From assembly GCF_902712855.1 (NCBI RefSeq), contig NZ_LR743507.1:2714001-2778000 (forward strand): 64,000 bases of DNA, read 5' to 3'. The stretch is from Variovorax paradoxus (lineage in GTDB: Bacteria; Pseudomonadota; Gammaproteobacteria; Burkholderiales; Burkholderiaceae_C). A program made the position numbers and the translations under genes. Below are positions 28,296 through 36,962 of this stretch, piece by piece. The number at the start of each line of letters is the position of its first letter. Within the stretch, counting starts at the first letter, position 1. Under the pieces are notes generated by a model. It was given only the letters and a program-made list of their open reading frames with translations, ran no database searches and was not told where the DNA came from.

Positions 28296-28800
28296 GCGGG
28301 GCACCGCCGCCGCCGCGCAGCCGGCGGATCTGCAGCCCGACGCCGACCAGGTACAGCACGAACAGCACGCCGGTGATCGCCTTGAGCGCAGGGGCGTCGG
28401 CGTTCGGCAGCAGCGGCGCGCCCAGCGGCAGGCGCGTCAGCGTCTCGGTGAATGCCGGGATCCAGTGGAAGAGAAAGCTGGCCGAGAACGCGATGGCCTC
28501 GACGTAGCGCGAGAACTTGCCGAAGAGCGCGCCGCGCCCCGCCAGCACACCCGCCGCGAGCGCCACCAGCGTGATGATGCCCAGCGCATGCGGCTTGCCG
28601 AAGCCGCCGTGCTGGAAGATGCCGAAGCCGGTGAGGCAGGTGAGCACCGTGGTCCAGAAGAACACCCGGCCCAGGCCGGTGCGCATCGTGATCTCCCGGT
28701 AGCGGAACAGGGCCCAGATTCCGGCGGCAACCGCGACCAGGCTGATTGCCGTGTGAACCGTGCCGAGGGACGTGAGTCCCAGCCATCCAGTGGGTGCCAT
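28264..28800 (-). CDS. Integral membrane protein of unknown function
   Basis: 178 residues with about five hydrophobic helices: HTAISLVAVAAGIWALF, VFFWTTVLTCLTGFGIF, LGIITLVALAAGVLA, AIAFSASFLFHWIPAF and ITGVLFVLYLVGVGLQI. Conserved-looking His residues sit at helix ends (FQHGGFGKPHALG, FHWIPAF), reminiscent of DUF2306-type haem or quinone-linked membrane proteins, but I cannot assign it. GAGGAG lies six bases before the ATG. The 3' end overlaps arfB on the other strand. Confidence 0.72.
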   Translation of the reverse strand: MAPTGWLGLTSLGTVHTAISLVAVAAGIWALFRYREITMRTGLGRVFFWTTVLTCLTGFGIFQHGGFGKPHALGIITLVALAAGVLAGRGALFGKFSRYVEAIAFSASFLFHWIPAFTETLTRLPLGAPLLPNADAPALKAITGVLFVLYLVGVGLQIRRLRGGGGAPLSPAPAHAGS

Positions 28801-28927
28801 GCAGAGCTCCTCGTGTCGTGGTGCGGCATTCTGGCGCTGTGCAATGCGTTTGTGCGATCTGGGAGGAAATGAGTGCCAAAGACCCTGCTTTGCAGGCTTG
28901 ACACACTCGCCAAGCACAATCGGGGTC

Positions 28928-29512
28928 ATGAGAAGGTTCTTTTCGCGTGTTCTGCTGTCCGCGCTTTTCCTGGCGCCGGCCGCGGCGCTCCTGGGCGGCT
29001 GCGGGCCCGAATCGGCGCACGGCGCGAACGCGTCGACGGGCGGTCCGGTGGCCGAGCTCAAGTGGGAAGAGCTGATTCCCAAGAACTGGGACCCGACCAA
29101 GCGCTACCGCAACATCAGCCTGGAGGCGCTGCGGGACAACGATCCGCGTGCGATCCAGATGCTCGAAGAGATGCGTGCCGTCTGGGACAACGCGCCGGTG
29201 AACGTGGCGCTCGATGGCCGGCCGGGCAAGCTCGCGGGCTTCGTGGTGCCGCTGGACGCCGCGCAGGACGGCATCCGCGAGTTCCTGCTGGTGCCGTACT
29301 TCGGCGCCTGCATCCACACCCCGCCGCCGCCGGCCAACCAGATCGTTCATGTGATCGCGCCCGCGCCCCTGAGGGGCCTGCACGCGATGGACACGGTGTA
29401 CGTCAGCGGCACGCTGAAGGCGGCGCGCTACGCGTCGGCGGACATGGGCGTGAGCGGCTACGAGATCGCCTCGGCCGCGGTCGAGCGCTTCACGCCGAAG
29501 CAGCCGCAGTAG
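28928..29512 (+). CDS. DUF3299-type lipoprotein
   Basis: 194 residues. The N-terminus is a lipoprotein signal with lipobox LLGGC (Cys near residue 25). The body shows LKWEELIPKNWDP, KLAGFVVPLDAAQDGIREFL, LVPYFGACIHTPPPPANQIV and DTVYVSGTLKAARYASADMG, the DUF3299 pattern. It is probably anchored in an envelope membrane; its function is unknown, though relatives are linked to metal handling. It is divergent from the membrane protein at 28800. Confidence 0.82.
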   Translation: MRRFFSRVLLSALFLAPAAALLGGCGPESAHGANASTGGPVAELKWEELIPKNWDPTKRYRNISLEALRDNDPRAIQMLEEMRAVWDNAPVNVALDGRPGKLAGFVVPLDAAQDGIREFLLVPYFGACIHTPPPPANQIVHVIAPAPLRGLHAMDTVYVSGTLKAARYASADMGVSGYEIASAAVERFTPKQPQ

Positions 29513-29552
29513 GCGCAACGGGCAGCAAGCGCCGCAGGTCGGCGCCCGCCGC

Positions 29553-30437
29553 TCAACCCATGCGCTGCGACAGGAAATCCAGGAACGAGGTGATGCGCGC
29601 TGACAGCTGCGTGTTGCGGTAGTACACCGCGTTCACCGGCTGGCGCACGTCCACGGTCTCCTTCGCCAGCACCTGCACCAGGGCGCCGCTCGCGCGGTCC
29701 GCGCCCGTCATGAAATCCGACAGGCACACGATACCCACGCCGGCCAGCGCGAGCTGGCGCAGCGTCTCGCCGCTCGACGCCATCAGCGCCGGCGCGATGG
29801 CCCATTCGTCGCCGTGCACGCCGCGCAGCGGCCAGCGGTTGAGCGACTCGGGTTGCGTGAAGCCCAGCAGCGCATGCCCGGCCAGGTCGTCCACCTTGCG
29901 TGGCTTGCCGTGCGTCTCGAGGTAGGCGGGGCTGGCGAGCACGCGCAGGCGATGCGTACCGAGCGGGCGCGCATGCAGCGTGGAGTCGCGCAGCGCGCCG
30001 ATGCGGATGGCGATGTCGGTGCGGCGCTCCAGCAGGTCGATGGGCAGGTCGTCGGTGTCGAGCTCGAGGCTGATCTGCGGAAAGAGGCGGCGGAACTCCG
30101 GCACCAGCGGCACGATGGCATGCAGCATGAAGGGCGAGGCCGCGTTCACGCGCAGCCGCCCGGCGGGCTGCTGGCGGCGCGCGGCCATCTGCTCCTCGGC
30201 GTCGTCGATGGCATCGAGGATCGCGCGCGTGCGCTGCAGGAAGGCGGCGCCTTCCTCGGTGAGTTCGAGCCGGCGCGTGGTCCGGCGCAGCAGCGTGGTG
30301 TCGAGCTTCTGCTCGAGGCGGCTCAGCGCACGGCTGATGCCGGAGACCGTCTGTGCGAGCTGTTCGGACGCGGCGGTGATCGAGCCGGTGTCGACCACCG
30401 TGCGGAACGCGACCAGTTCTTCGATGGTGGTTTTCAT
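29553..30437 (-). CDS. LysR-family regulator
   Basis: 294 residues. Winged helix at 1-60 (ELVAFRTVVDTGSITAASEQ, VSGISRALSRLEQKLDTTLL) and a type 2 periplasmic-binding-like effector domain from about 90 (LRVNAASPFMLHAIVPLVPE, DIAIRIGALRDSTLHARPLG). It belongs to the common LTTR subgroup with the DxAIRxG motif. It lies 13 bases after the SulP gene on the same strand, so it may be co-transcribed with it. Confidence 0.88.
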   Translation of the reverse strand: MKTTIEELVAFRTVVDTGSITAASEQLAQTVSGISRALSRLEQKLDTTLLRRTTRRLELTEEGAAFLQRTRAILDAIDDAEEQMAARRQQPAGRLRVNAASPFMLHAIVPLVPEFRRLFPQISLELDTDDLPIDLLERRTDIAIRIGALRDSTLHARPLGTHRLRVLASPAYLETHGKPRKVDDLAGHALLGFTQPESLNRWPLRGVHGDEWAIAPALMASSGETLRQLALAGVGIVCLSDFMTGADRASGALVQVLAKETVDVRQPVNAVYYRNTQLSARITSFLDFLSQRMG

Positions 30438-30450
30438 CGGCCGGCCGGGC

Positions 30451-32169
30451 TCAGGCGGCGGTGGGCTCGTCCACCGGCACGTCGATGCGCGGCATCAGCG
30501 CCGCGAGCGCCTCGCCGTCGGTGCGGTAGCTGAAGAGCATCGGGCCCGGTGCCAGCAGGCCGGCGCGTTCCAGCACCTGCATCGCCGGCAGCTTCAGGCC
30601 GCTCAGGTGCAGGCGCACGCCCTTGGCTTCCATCAGGCGGCGGATCGAGCCGAACACTTCGGCGCCGGTGATGTCGATGCGGTTGATGGGCTGCGCGAAC
30701 AGGCACACGTCGGTGAGTTCGGGCCGCTCGGCCAGCGCCACGGTGAGCGCGCGCTCGAGTGTGGAGGCCGAGGCGAAGTCGAGTTCCGCGTCCATGCGCA
30801 CCGCATAGAGTTGCGGCGCCAGCGGCGGCAGCTTCCACAGGTGGCGGTCGCGCAGGCTGCCGTCCGGGTGCAGGCCCACTTCGATGATGCGCGGATGCAG
30901 GTGCCGGTACATGTAGTGCGCCATGCTGGCCAGCAGGCCGCCCAGCACGCCCCAGTAGATGCTGGGCGCGGTTGCGATGGTCAGCACGAAGGTGCCGAAG
31001 GCGATGCCGGCTTCGATGCGCGACACGCGCCACAGCGCTTTGAAGCTCGCCGGCTTCACCAGCCCCAGGATGGCCGTGACCACCACCGCCGCCAGCACCG
31101 CCTGCGGCACGTGGTACAGCAGCGGCATCAGCCACAGCAGGGCACCGGCGACCACCACCACGCTGAACAGCGTCGCCCACCCGGTCTGCGCGCCGGCGTA
31201 GAGCGTGATCGCCGAGCGCGAGAACGACGAGCTGGTCGGAAACGCGCCCGTGAAGCCCGAAGCCAGCTTGGCCAGTCCCTGGCCGATCAGGTCCTGGTTT
31301 TCGTTCCACAGCGTGCCGGCGCGCGCGTTGTCGACCTTGGCGCTCGACGCGGTCTCGAGGAAGCTCACCAGCGTGATCATCAGGGCGGGCAGCACCAGCG
31401 CGCTGAAGGTGCCCAGCGGCAGCAGGCCGGGCCAGTAGAAGGATGGCAGGCCCGACGGCAGCGTGCCCACCACCGCGCCCCCCCGCAGCGCGTAGTCGAC
31501 GATCCAGCTGATGGCTGCGGCGCCGGCCACCAGCGCCATGGTCGTCGGGAAGCGCGGCAGCAGGCGCTTGCCCAGCCACAGCACCGCGATGCTGCCCAGG
31601 CCGAAGGCAATGGCCACGAGGTCGGGCAGCGGCCCGCCCTGCAGCACCTGCGGGATGGTTCGCCCGGTGAAGCCCAGCAGTGCGGGCAGTTGCGAGATGG
31701 CGATCAGCACGGCCGCGCCCTGTGTGAAGCCGATGAGCACCGGCGAGTTGACCAGCCGCAGCAGCCAGCCGAAGCGCCCCGCACCCAGCACGATCTGGAT
31801 CGTGCCGGACATCAGCGTGAGCCACACCGCCATGGCCACCCATTCGTCGCTGCCCGCCACCGCCAGCGGCGCGAGCGACGCGCCGACCAGCAGGCTCGTG
31901 AGGGCCGTGGGCCCGACCGACAGCCTCTGCGACGAGCTGAACATCACCGCGATGAGCGCCGGGAACAGTGCCGCGTACACGCCCGTGACCAGCGGCATGC
32001 CGGCCAGCGCCGCATACGCCACGCCCTGCGGGATGACCATCAGCGCCACGGTGATGCCGGCCATCGCCTCGTTGCGCAGCAGTGCGGCGGAGGGACGTGG
32101 CCATGCGAGGCAGGGAACCCAGCGTGCGAGGCGCTGGCGAAGGGAAGGGGAGTTTGCGGCCGGATTCAT
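30451..32169 (-). CDS. SulP-family anion transporter with STAS domain
   Basis: A 572-residue inner-membrane transporter. About 12 hydrophobic segments include GITVALMVIPQGVAYAALAG, a SulP signature, PVLIGFTQGAAVLIAISQLP and FPTSSSFSRSAI. The C-terminal cytosolic STAS domain (from about 440) ends with ADAAHRRAGG-type shadow sequence only in other frames; in the real frame it reads RIDITGAEVFGSIRRLMEAK. The substrate could be sulfate, bicarbonate or a dicarboxylate. A LysR gene follows immediately. Confidence 0.9.
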   Translation of the reverse strand: MNPAANSPSLRQRLARWVPCLAWPRPSAALLRNEAMAGITVALMVIPQGVAYAALAGMPLVTGVYAALFPALIAVMFSSSQRLSVGPTALTSLLVGASLAPLAVAGSDEWVAMAVWLTLMSGTIQIVLGAGRFGWLLRLVNSPVLIGFTQGAAVLIAISQLPALLGFTGRTIPQVLQGGPLPDLVAIAFGLGSIAVLWLGKRLLPRFPTTMALVAGAAAISWIVDYALRGGAVVGTLPSGLPSFYWPGLLPLGTFSALVLPALMITLVSFLETASSAKVDNARAGTLWNENQDLIGQGLAKLASGFTGAFPTSSSFSRSAITLYAGAQTGWATLFSVVVVAGALLWLMPLLYHVPQAVLAAVVVTAILGLVKPASFKALWRVSRIEAGIAFGTFVLTIATAPSIYWGVLGGLLASMAHYMYRHLHPRIIEVGLHPDGSLRDRHLWKLPPLAPQLYAVRMDAELDFASASTLERALTVALAERPELTDVCLFAQPINRIDITGAEVFGSIRRLMEAKGVRLHLSGLKLPAMQVLERAGLLAPGPMLFSYRTDGEALAALMPRIDVPVDEPTAA

Positions 32170-32241
32170 GGATGACGGATGGCGCTCACGACGGCGTTGG
32201 AACGCTGCGAGCCTGGAACTTATGCGGCCAGTCGGGGAATG

Positions 32242-32330
32242 CCGCGGAACCGGCCTTGCCGGGCCGCAGGCGTTGCCCCCGGGGAGGGAGAGTGCGAAGC
32301 GACACGCAACGCGCGAAGCATGGGGCGCGT
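32242..32330 (-). repeat. Dispersed stop-codon-abutting repeat, copy B
   Basis: In the sense of the DUF2501 gene, whose stop is at 32331-32333, it reads GCGCCCCATGCTTCGCGCG, then GTGTCGCTTCGC, then a C-run/G-run hairpin (CTCCCTCCCCGGGGGC), then GGCCCGGCAAGGCCGGTTCC. It is the same unit as copies A, C and D and directly touches the stop codon. Confidence 0.8.
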
Positions 32331-32780
32331 CTAGATCAGCGAGGTGGCGTTCTTCAGCACGTAGTCGCAGGCCTTGGTCTTGACCTTGGAAGACAGCAGC
32401 TTGAAGTTCAGTGTCTGGCCGTCACCGCCCTTGAGCAGGCCCTTGGCGCCGCTGGCGAAGCCGGTTTCCTGAGGTTTCTGGCCGGTGATCTTGGCGAGCA
32501 GCTTGTCCTTCACCGAGTTCGCGTCGCCGCCGAGGTAGTTGTTCTTGACGCAGTACTGCAGCACGCCGGCCGCATTGCCCACGGTGCTGGAGCCGATCGC
32601 CGGCATCTTGAAGCCGAGGTTGCCGAGCGCCGAGCCGGCGCCACCGCTTTGCGAGCCTTGCGAATTCGCGCTGGCGGCCTCGCCGGCCTTTTCCTTCAGC
32701 TGGTCGAGCAGGTTGTTGGCCTGCGCCGAAGCGCCTGCGGCGAGCAGCGCCAGGGCGATGAGGGTGGAGCGAGCATGCAT
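32331..32780 (-). CDS. DUF2501 (YjjA-like) exported protein
   Basis: 149 residues with a clear Sec signal (HARSTLIALALLAAGASAQA, cleavage near 20). The mature part contains a Gly/Ser-rich stretch, VLQYCVKNNYLGG and KVKTKACDYVLKNATSLI, so it holds two Cys that could form a disulfide. The family's function is unknown. It is a single gene; a dispersed repeat copy lies at each end of it (32242-32330 after its stop, 32869-32959 upstream, where that copy belongs to the M20 gene). Confidence 0.82.
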   Translation of the reverse strand: MHARSTLIALALLAAGASAQANNLLDQLKEKAGEAASANSQGSQSGGAGSALGNLGFKMPAIGSSTVGNAAGVLQYCVKNNYLGGDANSVKDKLLAKITGQKPQETGFASGAKGLLKGGDGQTLNFKLLSSKVKTKACDYVLKNATSLI

Positions 32781-32868
32781 GGTGGTCTCCTGTGGGAAGC
32801 GGCCACCAGCATAACGGAGACAGGACCGCGCGCTGCGCTTCGCCAGCGCAGCTTGTCCCGGCGAGAAC

Positions 32869-32959
32869 ACCGCGGAACTGGCTTTGCCAGGCCGCAGGTG
32901 TTGCCCCCGGTAGGGGGTAGGAGAAGCGACACGAAGTGCGCGCAGCCTGGGGGCGAGCC
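32869..32959 (-). repeat. Dispersed stop-codon-abutting repeat, copy C
   Basis: In the sense of the M20 peptidase gene (stop 32960-32962), GGCTCGCCCCCAGGCTGCGC follows the TAA at once. Then come GTGTCGCTTC, a CCCCC/GGGGG hairpin and GGCCTGGCAAAGCCAGTTCC. The last stem differs from copy B at paired positions (GGCAAAGCC against GGCAAGGCC). Confidence 0.8.
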
Positions 32960-34306
32960 TTACCTCTTGCGCTTTTCGAGCAGCGGCGCGCTAGTGCCCT
33001 GCACGCCGACCAGGCCCAGCACCGTCACCAGCGAGTTCTGCGCACCCTTCCAGCCGTCGGTCACGTCGATCCATTCGCTGAGCGCATGGAAGCCGCCCGT
33101 CTTGCCGCCGCCGCCGATGATGATGGCCGGGATGCCGAGCGACATCGGCACGTTGGCGTCGGTGCTCGCGCCCGTGAGCAGCGTCTTGTGGCCGAAGGCC
33201 GCGTTCGAGCGCGTGGCGGCCTCGACGATCACCGTGTCCGACTGTGTGCGGCCGCCAGGCCGGTCGCCGATGAGCTTGGTGCTCACGCTCAGCGTGGTCA
33301 CGCCCCAGCGCTTGTTCTCCTCGACCACGGCTTCGTCGATGGCGGCCAGGATCTTCTTCTCGGTCTCGAGCAGCGGTGCCATCTCGTCGGAGCGAATGTC
33401 CACGGCCATGCGCGCGTCCGGCGCGATGGTGTTCACCGAGGTGCCGCCGCCCACGGTGCCGACCGTGAAGGTGGTCTTGGGGAAGGTCGGCGTGCGCACG
33501 TCGGCGATCTTGGCAATGGCGCGGCCCATGCCGTGGATCGCGCTGGGCACCTGGCCGAACGCGCCGAAGCTGTGGCCGCCCGGGCCCTTGAAGGTCACTT
33601 CGTAGCGGTGCGAACCGGTGCCCAGCATCAGCACGGTGCCATCGGGTGCCGGCTCGAGCCCGACCATGCCGTCGATGTCGAGGTGGTCTCGGAAGATCGC
33701 CTTCATGCCGCGCAGGTTGCCCAGTTCTTCCTCGCCCACGTTGCCCACGAACATCAGGTCACCCACGGTCTGCACCTTGTTGTCGTTGAGCACCTTGAGC
33801 CACGACAGCAGCACCGACAGGCCGCGCGTGTCGTCGGAGATGCCCGGCGCATACAGCTTGCCGTCGCGTTCCTTCACCTTCACGTCGGTGCCGGCCGGGA
33901 ACACGGTGTCGAGGTGGGCGGACACGAGCAGCTTCGGCCCGCTGCCTGTGCCCTTGCGCAGGCCGACCACGTTGCCTTCGGCGTCGATCTTCGCGTCGGT
34001 GAGGCCCAGGGCCTTCATGCGGGCGAGGAAGGCCTCGGCGCGCTTCTGTTCCTTGAAGGGCGGCGCCTCGATCTCGGTGAGCATCTTCAGGTCTTCGACC
34101 GAGCGCTCGTGGTCGGCCTTGACCGCATCAAGCAGCTTCTGGATGGCGGGCGAGGCCATCAATTGCGTGTAGGCCTTGTCGACCTCGGGGCGCACCTGTG
34201 CGGGCGTGGACGCGACAGCGCCGGTCTGGGCGTGGGCGATGCAGGCGGTGGCCGATGCCAGGGCGAGGACGAGCGGAGCAAGACGGAGGGACGCGGGGCG
34301 AGGCAT
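32960..34306 (-). CDS. Exported M20-family metallopeptidase
   Basis: 448 residues with a signal peptide (LAPLVLALASATACIAHAQ, cleavage near 26). The M20 dizinc site is complete: SAHLDTVFPAG (His, Asp), GISDDTRG (bridging Asp), NVGEEELGN (catalytic Glu and ligand), GLEPAPDG, and the late His in GGFHALSEW. The lid/dimerisation domain sits in the middle. It probably acts in the periplasm on peptides or N-acyl amino acids. Its leader carries a terminator-like hairpin at 34331-34360. Confidence 0.9.
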   Translation of the reverse strand: MPRPASLRLAPLVLALASATACIAHAQTGAVASTPAQVRPEVDKAYTQLMASPAIQKLLDAVKADHERSVEDLKMLTEIEAPPFKEQKRAEAFLARMKALGLTDAKIDAEGNVVGLRKGTGSGPKLLVSAHLDTVFPAGTDVKVKERDGKLYAPGISDDTRGLSVLLSWLKVLNDNKVQTVGDLMFVGNVGEEELGNLRGMKAIFRDHLDIDGMVGLEPAPDGTVLMLGTGSHRYEVTFKGPGGHSFGAFGQVPSAIHGMGRAIAKIADVRTPTFPKTTFTVGTVGGGTSVNTIAPDARMAVDIRSDEMAPLLETEKKILAAIDEAVVEENKRWGVTTLSVSTKLIGDRPGGRTQSDTVIVEAATRSNAAFGHKTLLTGASTDANVPMSLGIPAIIIGGGGKTGGFHALSEWIDVTDGWKGAQNSLVTVLGLVGVQGTSAPLLEKRKR

Positions 34307-34330
34307 GGTGGGCAGGTGTCCTTGGAGTGG

Positions 34331-34360
34331 GAGAAAAAAGGACGCCGCCGGCGCGGCGTC
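34331..34360 (-). terminator. Terminator-like hairpin in the leader of the M20 gene
   Basis: On the minus strand GACGCCGC and GCGGCGTC (8-bp stem, arms 34353-34360 and 34341-34348) are followed by CTTTTTTCTC. It lies 25-54 bases before the M20 start with no minus-strand gene upstream, so it may be an attenuator or block antisense transcription. Confidence 0.55.
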
Positions 34361-34478
34361 GTCAGCAATTCTTGCGAGTGTGCTAAGGGCCTGCTCTCGT
34401 TTAATCTTGGGCGCCGTCAGTTTTTCTGACCAACCGCCCGTTCAAGGGTTCGATGCCTTCCACTTCTCCCCGACCGCC

Positions 34479-35387
34479 ATGCGCCGCCACATTCCCAGCA
34501 CCCGCGCACTGATGATCTTCGACGCCGTCGCGCGGCACCACGCCGTGGGCAAGGCCGCCGAGGAACTCTGCCTCACGCACAGCGCGGTGAGCCAGCAGCT
34601 GCGGCTGCTCGAATCGCAGATCGGCGTGCGGCTGGTGCAGCGCACGGCGCGTGGCAGCGAACTCACCGAGGCCGGGCAGCGGTATCACGGACAGATCGCC
34701 GGCGACCTGCTGCGCCTGCAGAACCACACGCTCGAGGCCATGGCGCAGCGCACAGACGGCCTGCGCCTGCTGGTGGGCGCGGTGCCGGTGCTGGCCGAAG
34801 GCTGGCTCACGCCGCGGCTGCCGGAGTTCATCGCGCAGCACCCGGGCTGCAGCCTGCACCTGCAGGTGTTCCCGACCCATCTCTACATGGAAGACATGCC
34901 CTTCGACGTGGGCGTGCAGTACGACGACGCGGTATGGCCCGGCGCGAATGCGCGGCCCCTGATGGGCGAGTCGTGCGTGGCGGTGTGCTCGCCGAAGGCG
35001 AAAGGCCGCGCGGCCATGGCGCGTTGCGACTTCCGCGCCGCGCCGCTGCTGCAGTTGCGCACGCGCATGGGCGCATGGGAGGAGTGGTTTGCCCAAACGG
35101 CGCATGCGCGCGCGCCAGAGAACCTCGTGGCCGGGCACCGCTTCGATCTGTTCTCGTCGCTGGTGGCCGCGGTGCGCGCGGACCTGGGCGTGGGGCTGGT
35201 GCCCGAGTATTTCGTCGAACGTGAACTGCGCTCGGGCGAACTGGTGCTTGCCTGCCCGCACCGCGCGCCGTCGAGCCGGGGATACAGCCTGTTCGTTGCG
35301 CCGAGCCGCACCGACGACGCGCTGGTCGGCGCCTTCGTGGCGTGGTTGCGCGCAGCGGCCGCTGCGCCGCAGGCCGTGTCGGCCTAG
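34479..35387 (+). CDS. LysR-family (GcvA-like) regulator
   Basis: 302 residues. The N-terminal HTH reads STRALMIFDAVARHHAVGKA and THSAVSQQLRLLESQIGVRL, typical of the GcvA subgroup. The effector domain shows VFPTHLYMEDMPFDVGVQYD and FDLFSSLVAAVRADLGVGLV. The ATG at 34479 is chosen from homology to the MRRHIPSTRAL type of N-terminus. It is divergent from the M20 gene, and its last four bases overlap the stop of the ketosynthase gene. Confidence 0.87.
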   Translation: MRRHIPSTRALMIFDAVARHHAVGKAAEELCLTHSAVSQQLRLLESQIGVRLVQRTARGSELTEAGQRYHGQIAGDLLRLQNHTLEAMAQRTDGLRLLVGAVPVLAEGWLTPRLPEFIAQHPGCSLHLQVFPTHLYMEDMPFDVGVQYDDAVWPGANARPLMGESCVAVCSPKAKGRAAMARCDFRAAPLLQLRTRMGAWEEWFAQTAHARAPENLVAGHRFDLFSSLVAAVRADLGVGLVPEYFVERELRSGELVLACPHRAPSSRGYSLFVAPSRTDDALVGAFVAWLRAAAAAPQAVSA

Positions 35388-36595
35388 GCCGGCTGGCGGA
35401 ACAGCAGCACGGAATTCGTGCCGCCGAAGGCAAAGGAATTGCTGATGGCCGCTTCGAGCGCCGGGGCCGCGGTGTCGCCGGGCCTCACCAGGTTCATCTG
35501 GCATGCCGGATCGATCTCGTTGCAGTTCGCGTTCGGAGGCAGTTGCCGGCGGTGCAGCGCCATCACGGTGATGAGCGCCTCGATGGCACCGGCCGCGCCG
35601 AGCAGGTGGCCGTGCAGGGCCTTGGTCGAGCTGACGCGCAGCGAGTCGAAGTCGTCGCCCCACACGTCGGCCAGCGCATTGCGCTCGACCACGTCGCCGA
35701 TGCGCGTGGCCGTGCCATGCGCGTTGCAGTAGCCCACGTCGCGCGGCTGGAGCCCGGCCTGCCGCAGGGCCGCGCGCAACGCACGCGCCTGGCCCGGTGC
35801 ATCGGGCTTCGTGAGGTGGGTGGCGTCGCTGCTCAGGCCCCAGCCGGCCAGCGTGGCGTAGCTGCGGGCGCCGCGCGCGCGGGCGCGTTCGGCGGATTCG
35901 AGAACGAGGAAAGCCGCGCCTTCACCCAGCGCGAAGCCGGTGCGGTCGGCCGCGAACGGACGCACCGCGCTGCCCGCCTCGCCGGGTTGGAAGCCGGCCA
36001 GCGTCTGCATGGCCTGCCAGGCCACGACCACGCCGGGCACGATCAGCGCTTCGCTGCCGCCGGCAATGGCGATGTCGACTTCACCGCGCTGAACGGCCTT
36101 GGCCGCTTCGGCGATCGCGGCGGACGACGACGCGCAGGCCACGGAATAGGTGAGCACCGGACCCTGCACGCCCTGGCGCATCGCCACATGGGCGGCTGGT
36201 GCGTTGGGCATGAAGGCCGGGATGGTGAGCGGCGACACGCGACCGTTGCCGCGGTAGGCCGCCTCGAGCGCCGCCGCGCCGCCCATGCCGCAGCCGGCGA
36301 AGACGCCGATGCGCTCGGGATCGGCATCGCCGGCGGCCAGGCCCGCGTCGCGCATGGCCAGGTCGGCGGCGGCCACGGCCAGCTGGCTCACGCGGTCGAC
36401 GCCCGCGAGCTGCAGCTTGGTGAACCAGCGGGTTTCGTCGAAGGCGACGGTGGCCGCGGCGGCCGGCTTGGGAAGGTCGGGGAAAACGGGCTGGATGGCC
36501 GGAAGGCCCTGCAGCAGCGCGTCGAAAAGAGCGCCGGGCTCGTCCCCGTGGGGCGCCATGGCGCCCAGTCCGGTGACTGCGACCTCGTGGTTCAC
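35384..36595 (-). CDS. Beta-ketoacyl-ACP synthase, FabF-like
   Basis: A 403-residue condensing enzyme. The Cys-His-His triad is present: Cys154 in VACASSSAAI, His in YCNAHGTATRIGD and His in KALHGHLLGAAGAIEAL. It ends SNSFAFGGTNSVLLFR. It extends acyl chains on an acyl carrier protein. Its ATG overlaps the stop of the ACP gene (ATGA), so the two work as a pair. No other fatty-acid or polyketide gene is adjacent, so its product is unknown and it is probably not the housekeeping FabF. Confidence 0.9.
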   Translation of the reverse strand: MNHEVAVTGLGAMAPHGDEPGALFDALLQGLPAIQPVFPDLPKPAAAATVAFDETRWFTKLQLAGVDRVSQLAVAAADLAMRDAGLAAGDADPERIGVFAGCGMGGAAALEAAYRGNGRVSPLTIPAFMPNAPAAHVAMRQGVQGPVLTYSVACASSSAAIAEAAKAVQRGEVDIAIAGGSEALIVPGVVVAWQAMQTLAGFQPGEAGSAVRPFAADRTGFALGEGAAFLVLESAERARARGARSYATLAGWGLSSDATHLTKPDAPGQARALRAALRQAGLQPRDVGYCNAHGTATRIGDVVERNALADVWGDDFDSLRVSSTKALHGHLLGAAGAIEALITVMALHRRQLPPNANCNEIDPACQMNLVRPGDTAAPALEAAISNSFAFGGTNSVLLFRQPA

Positions 36596-36834
36596 GCTGT
36601 CTTCGCGGCCCGGACCTTGTCGACCAGTTCCGCGAGTTCGGCCAGGGTGTCGATGTTCGCGTCTTCGTCGGGCATGGTGATGCCGAAATGATCTTCGATG
36701 GCGAAGAGAAACTCCGCAAGGGCGAGCGAGTCGAGGCCGCCGGTTTCACGCATCGAGGCATGGGGGTCGAGCTTCGACGGTTCGATGCCGTACTTCTCGT
36801 GAATCAGGTCCTGCAATTCCTTCAGCGAACTCAT
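36592..36834 (-). CDS. Acyl carrier protein
   Basis: An 80-residue four-helix carrier. The phosphopantetheine serine is Ser36 in ETGGLDSLALAEFLFAIED. The charge pattern is acidic, as for ACPs, but the sequence is distant from housekeeping AcpP (DSL preceded by GL, a Lys/Ala tail). It is coupled to the ketosynthase by a four-base overlap. The upstream 36835-36962 is AT-richer than its surroundings and should hold the promoter. Confidence 0.9.
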   Translation of the reverse strand: MSSLKELQDLIHEKYGIEPSKLDPHASMRETGGLDSLALAEFLFAIEDHFGITMPDEDANIDTLAELAELVDKVRAAKTA

Positions 36835-36962
36835 CGTGCAATGCCTGTCGTCGTCATGTGCCGCTGATCGATTGCCACCCGTGCGGGGTGCGCCATTGAA
36901 TCGATCCCTTCCTCGTTCGGCCAGTGGTAAGTGTGTTCAATGATTACCAATGATATCCGCTC

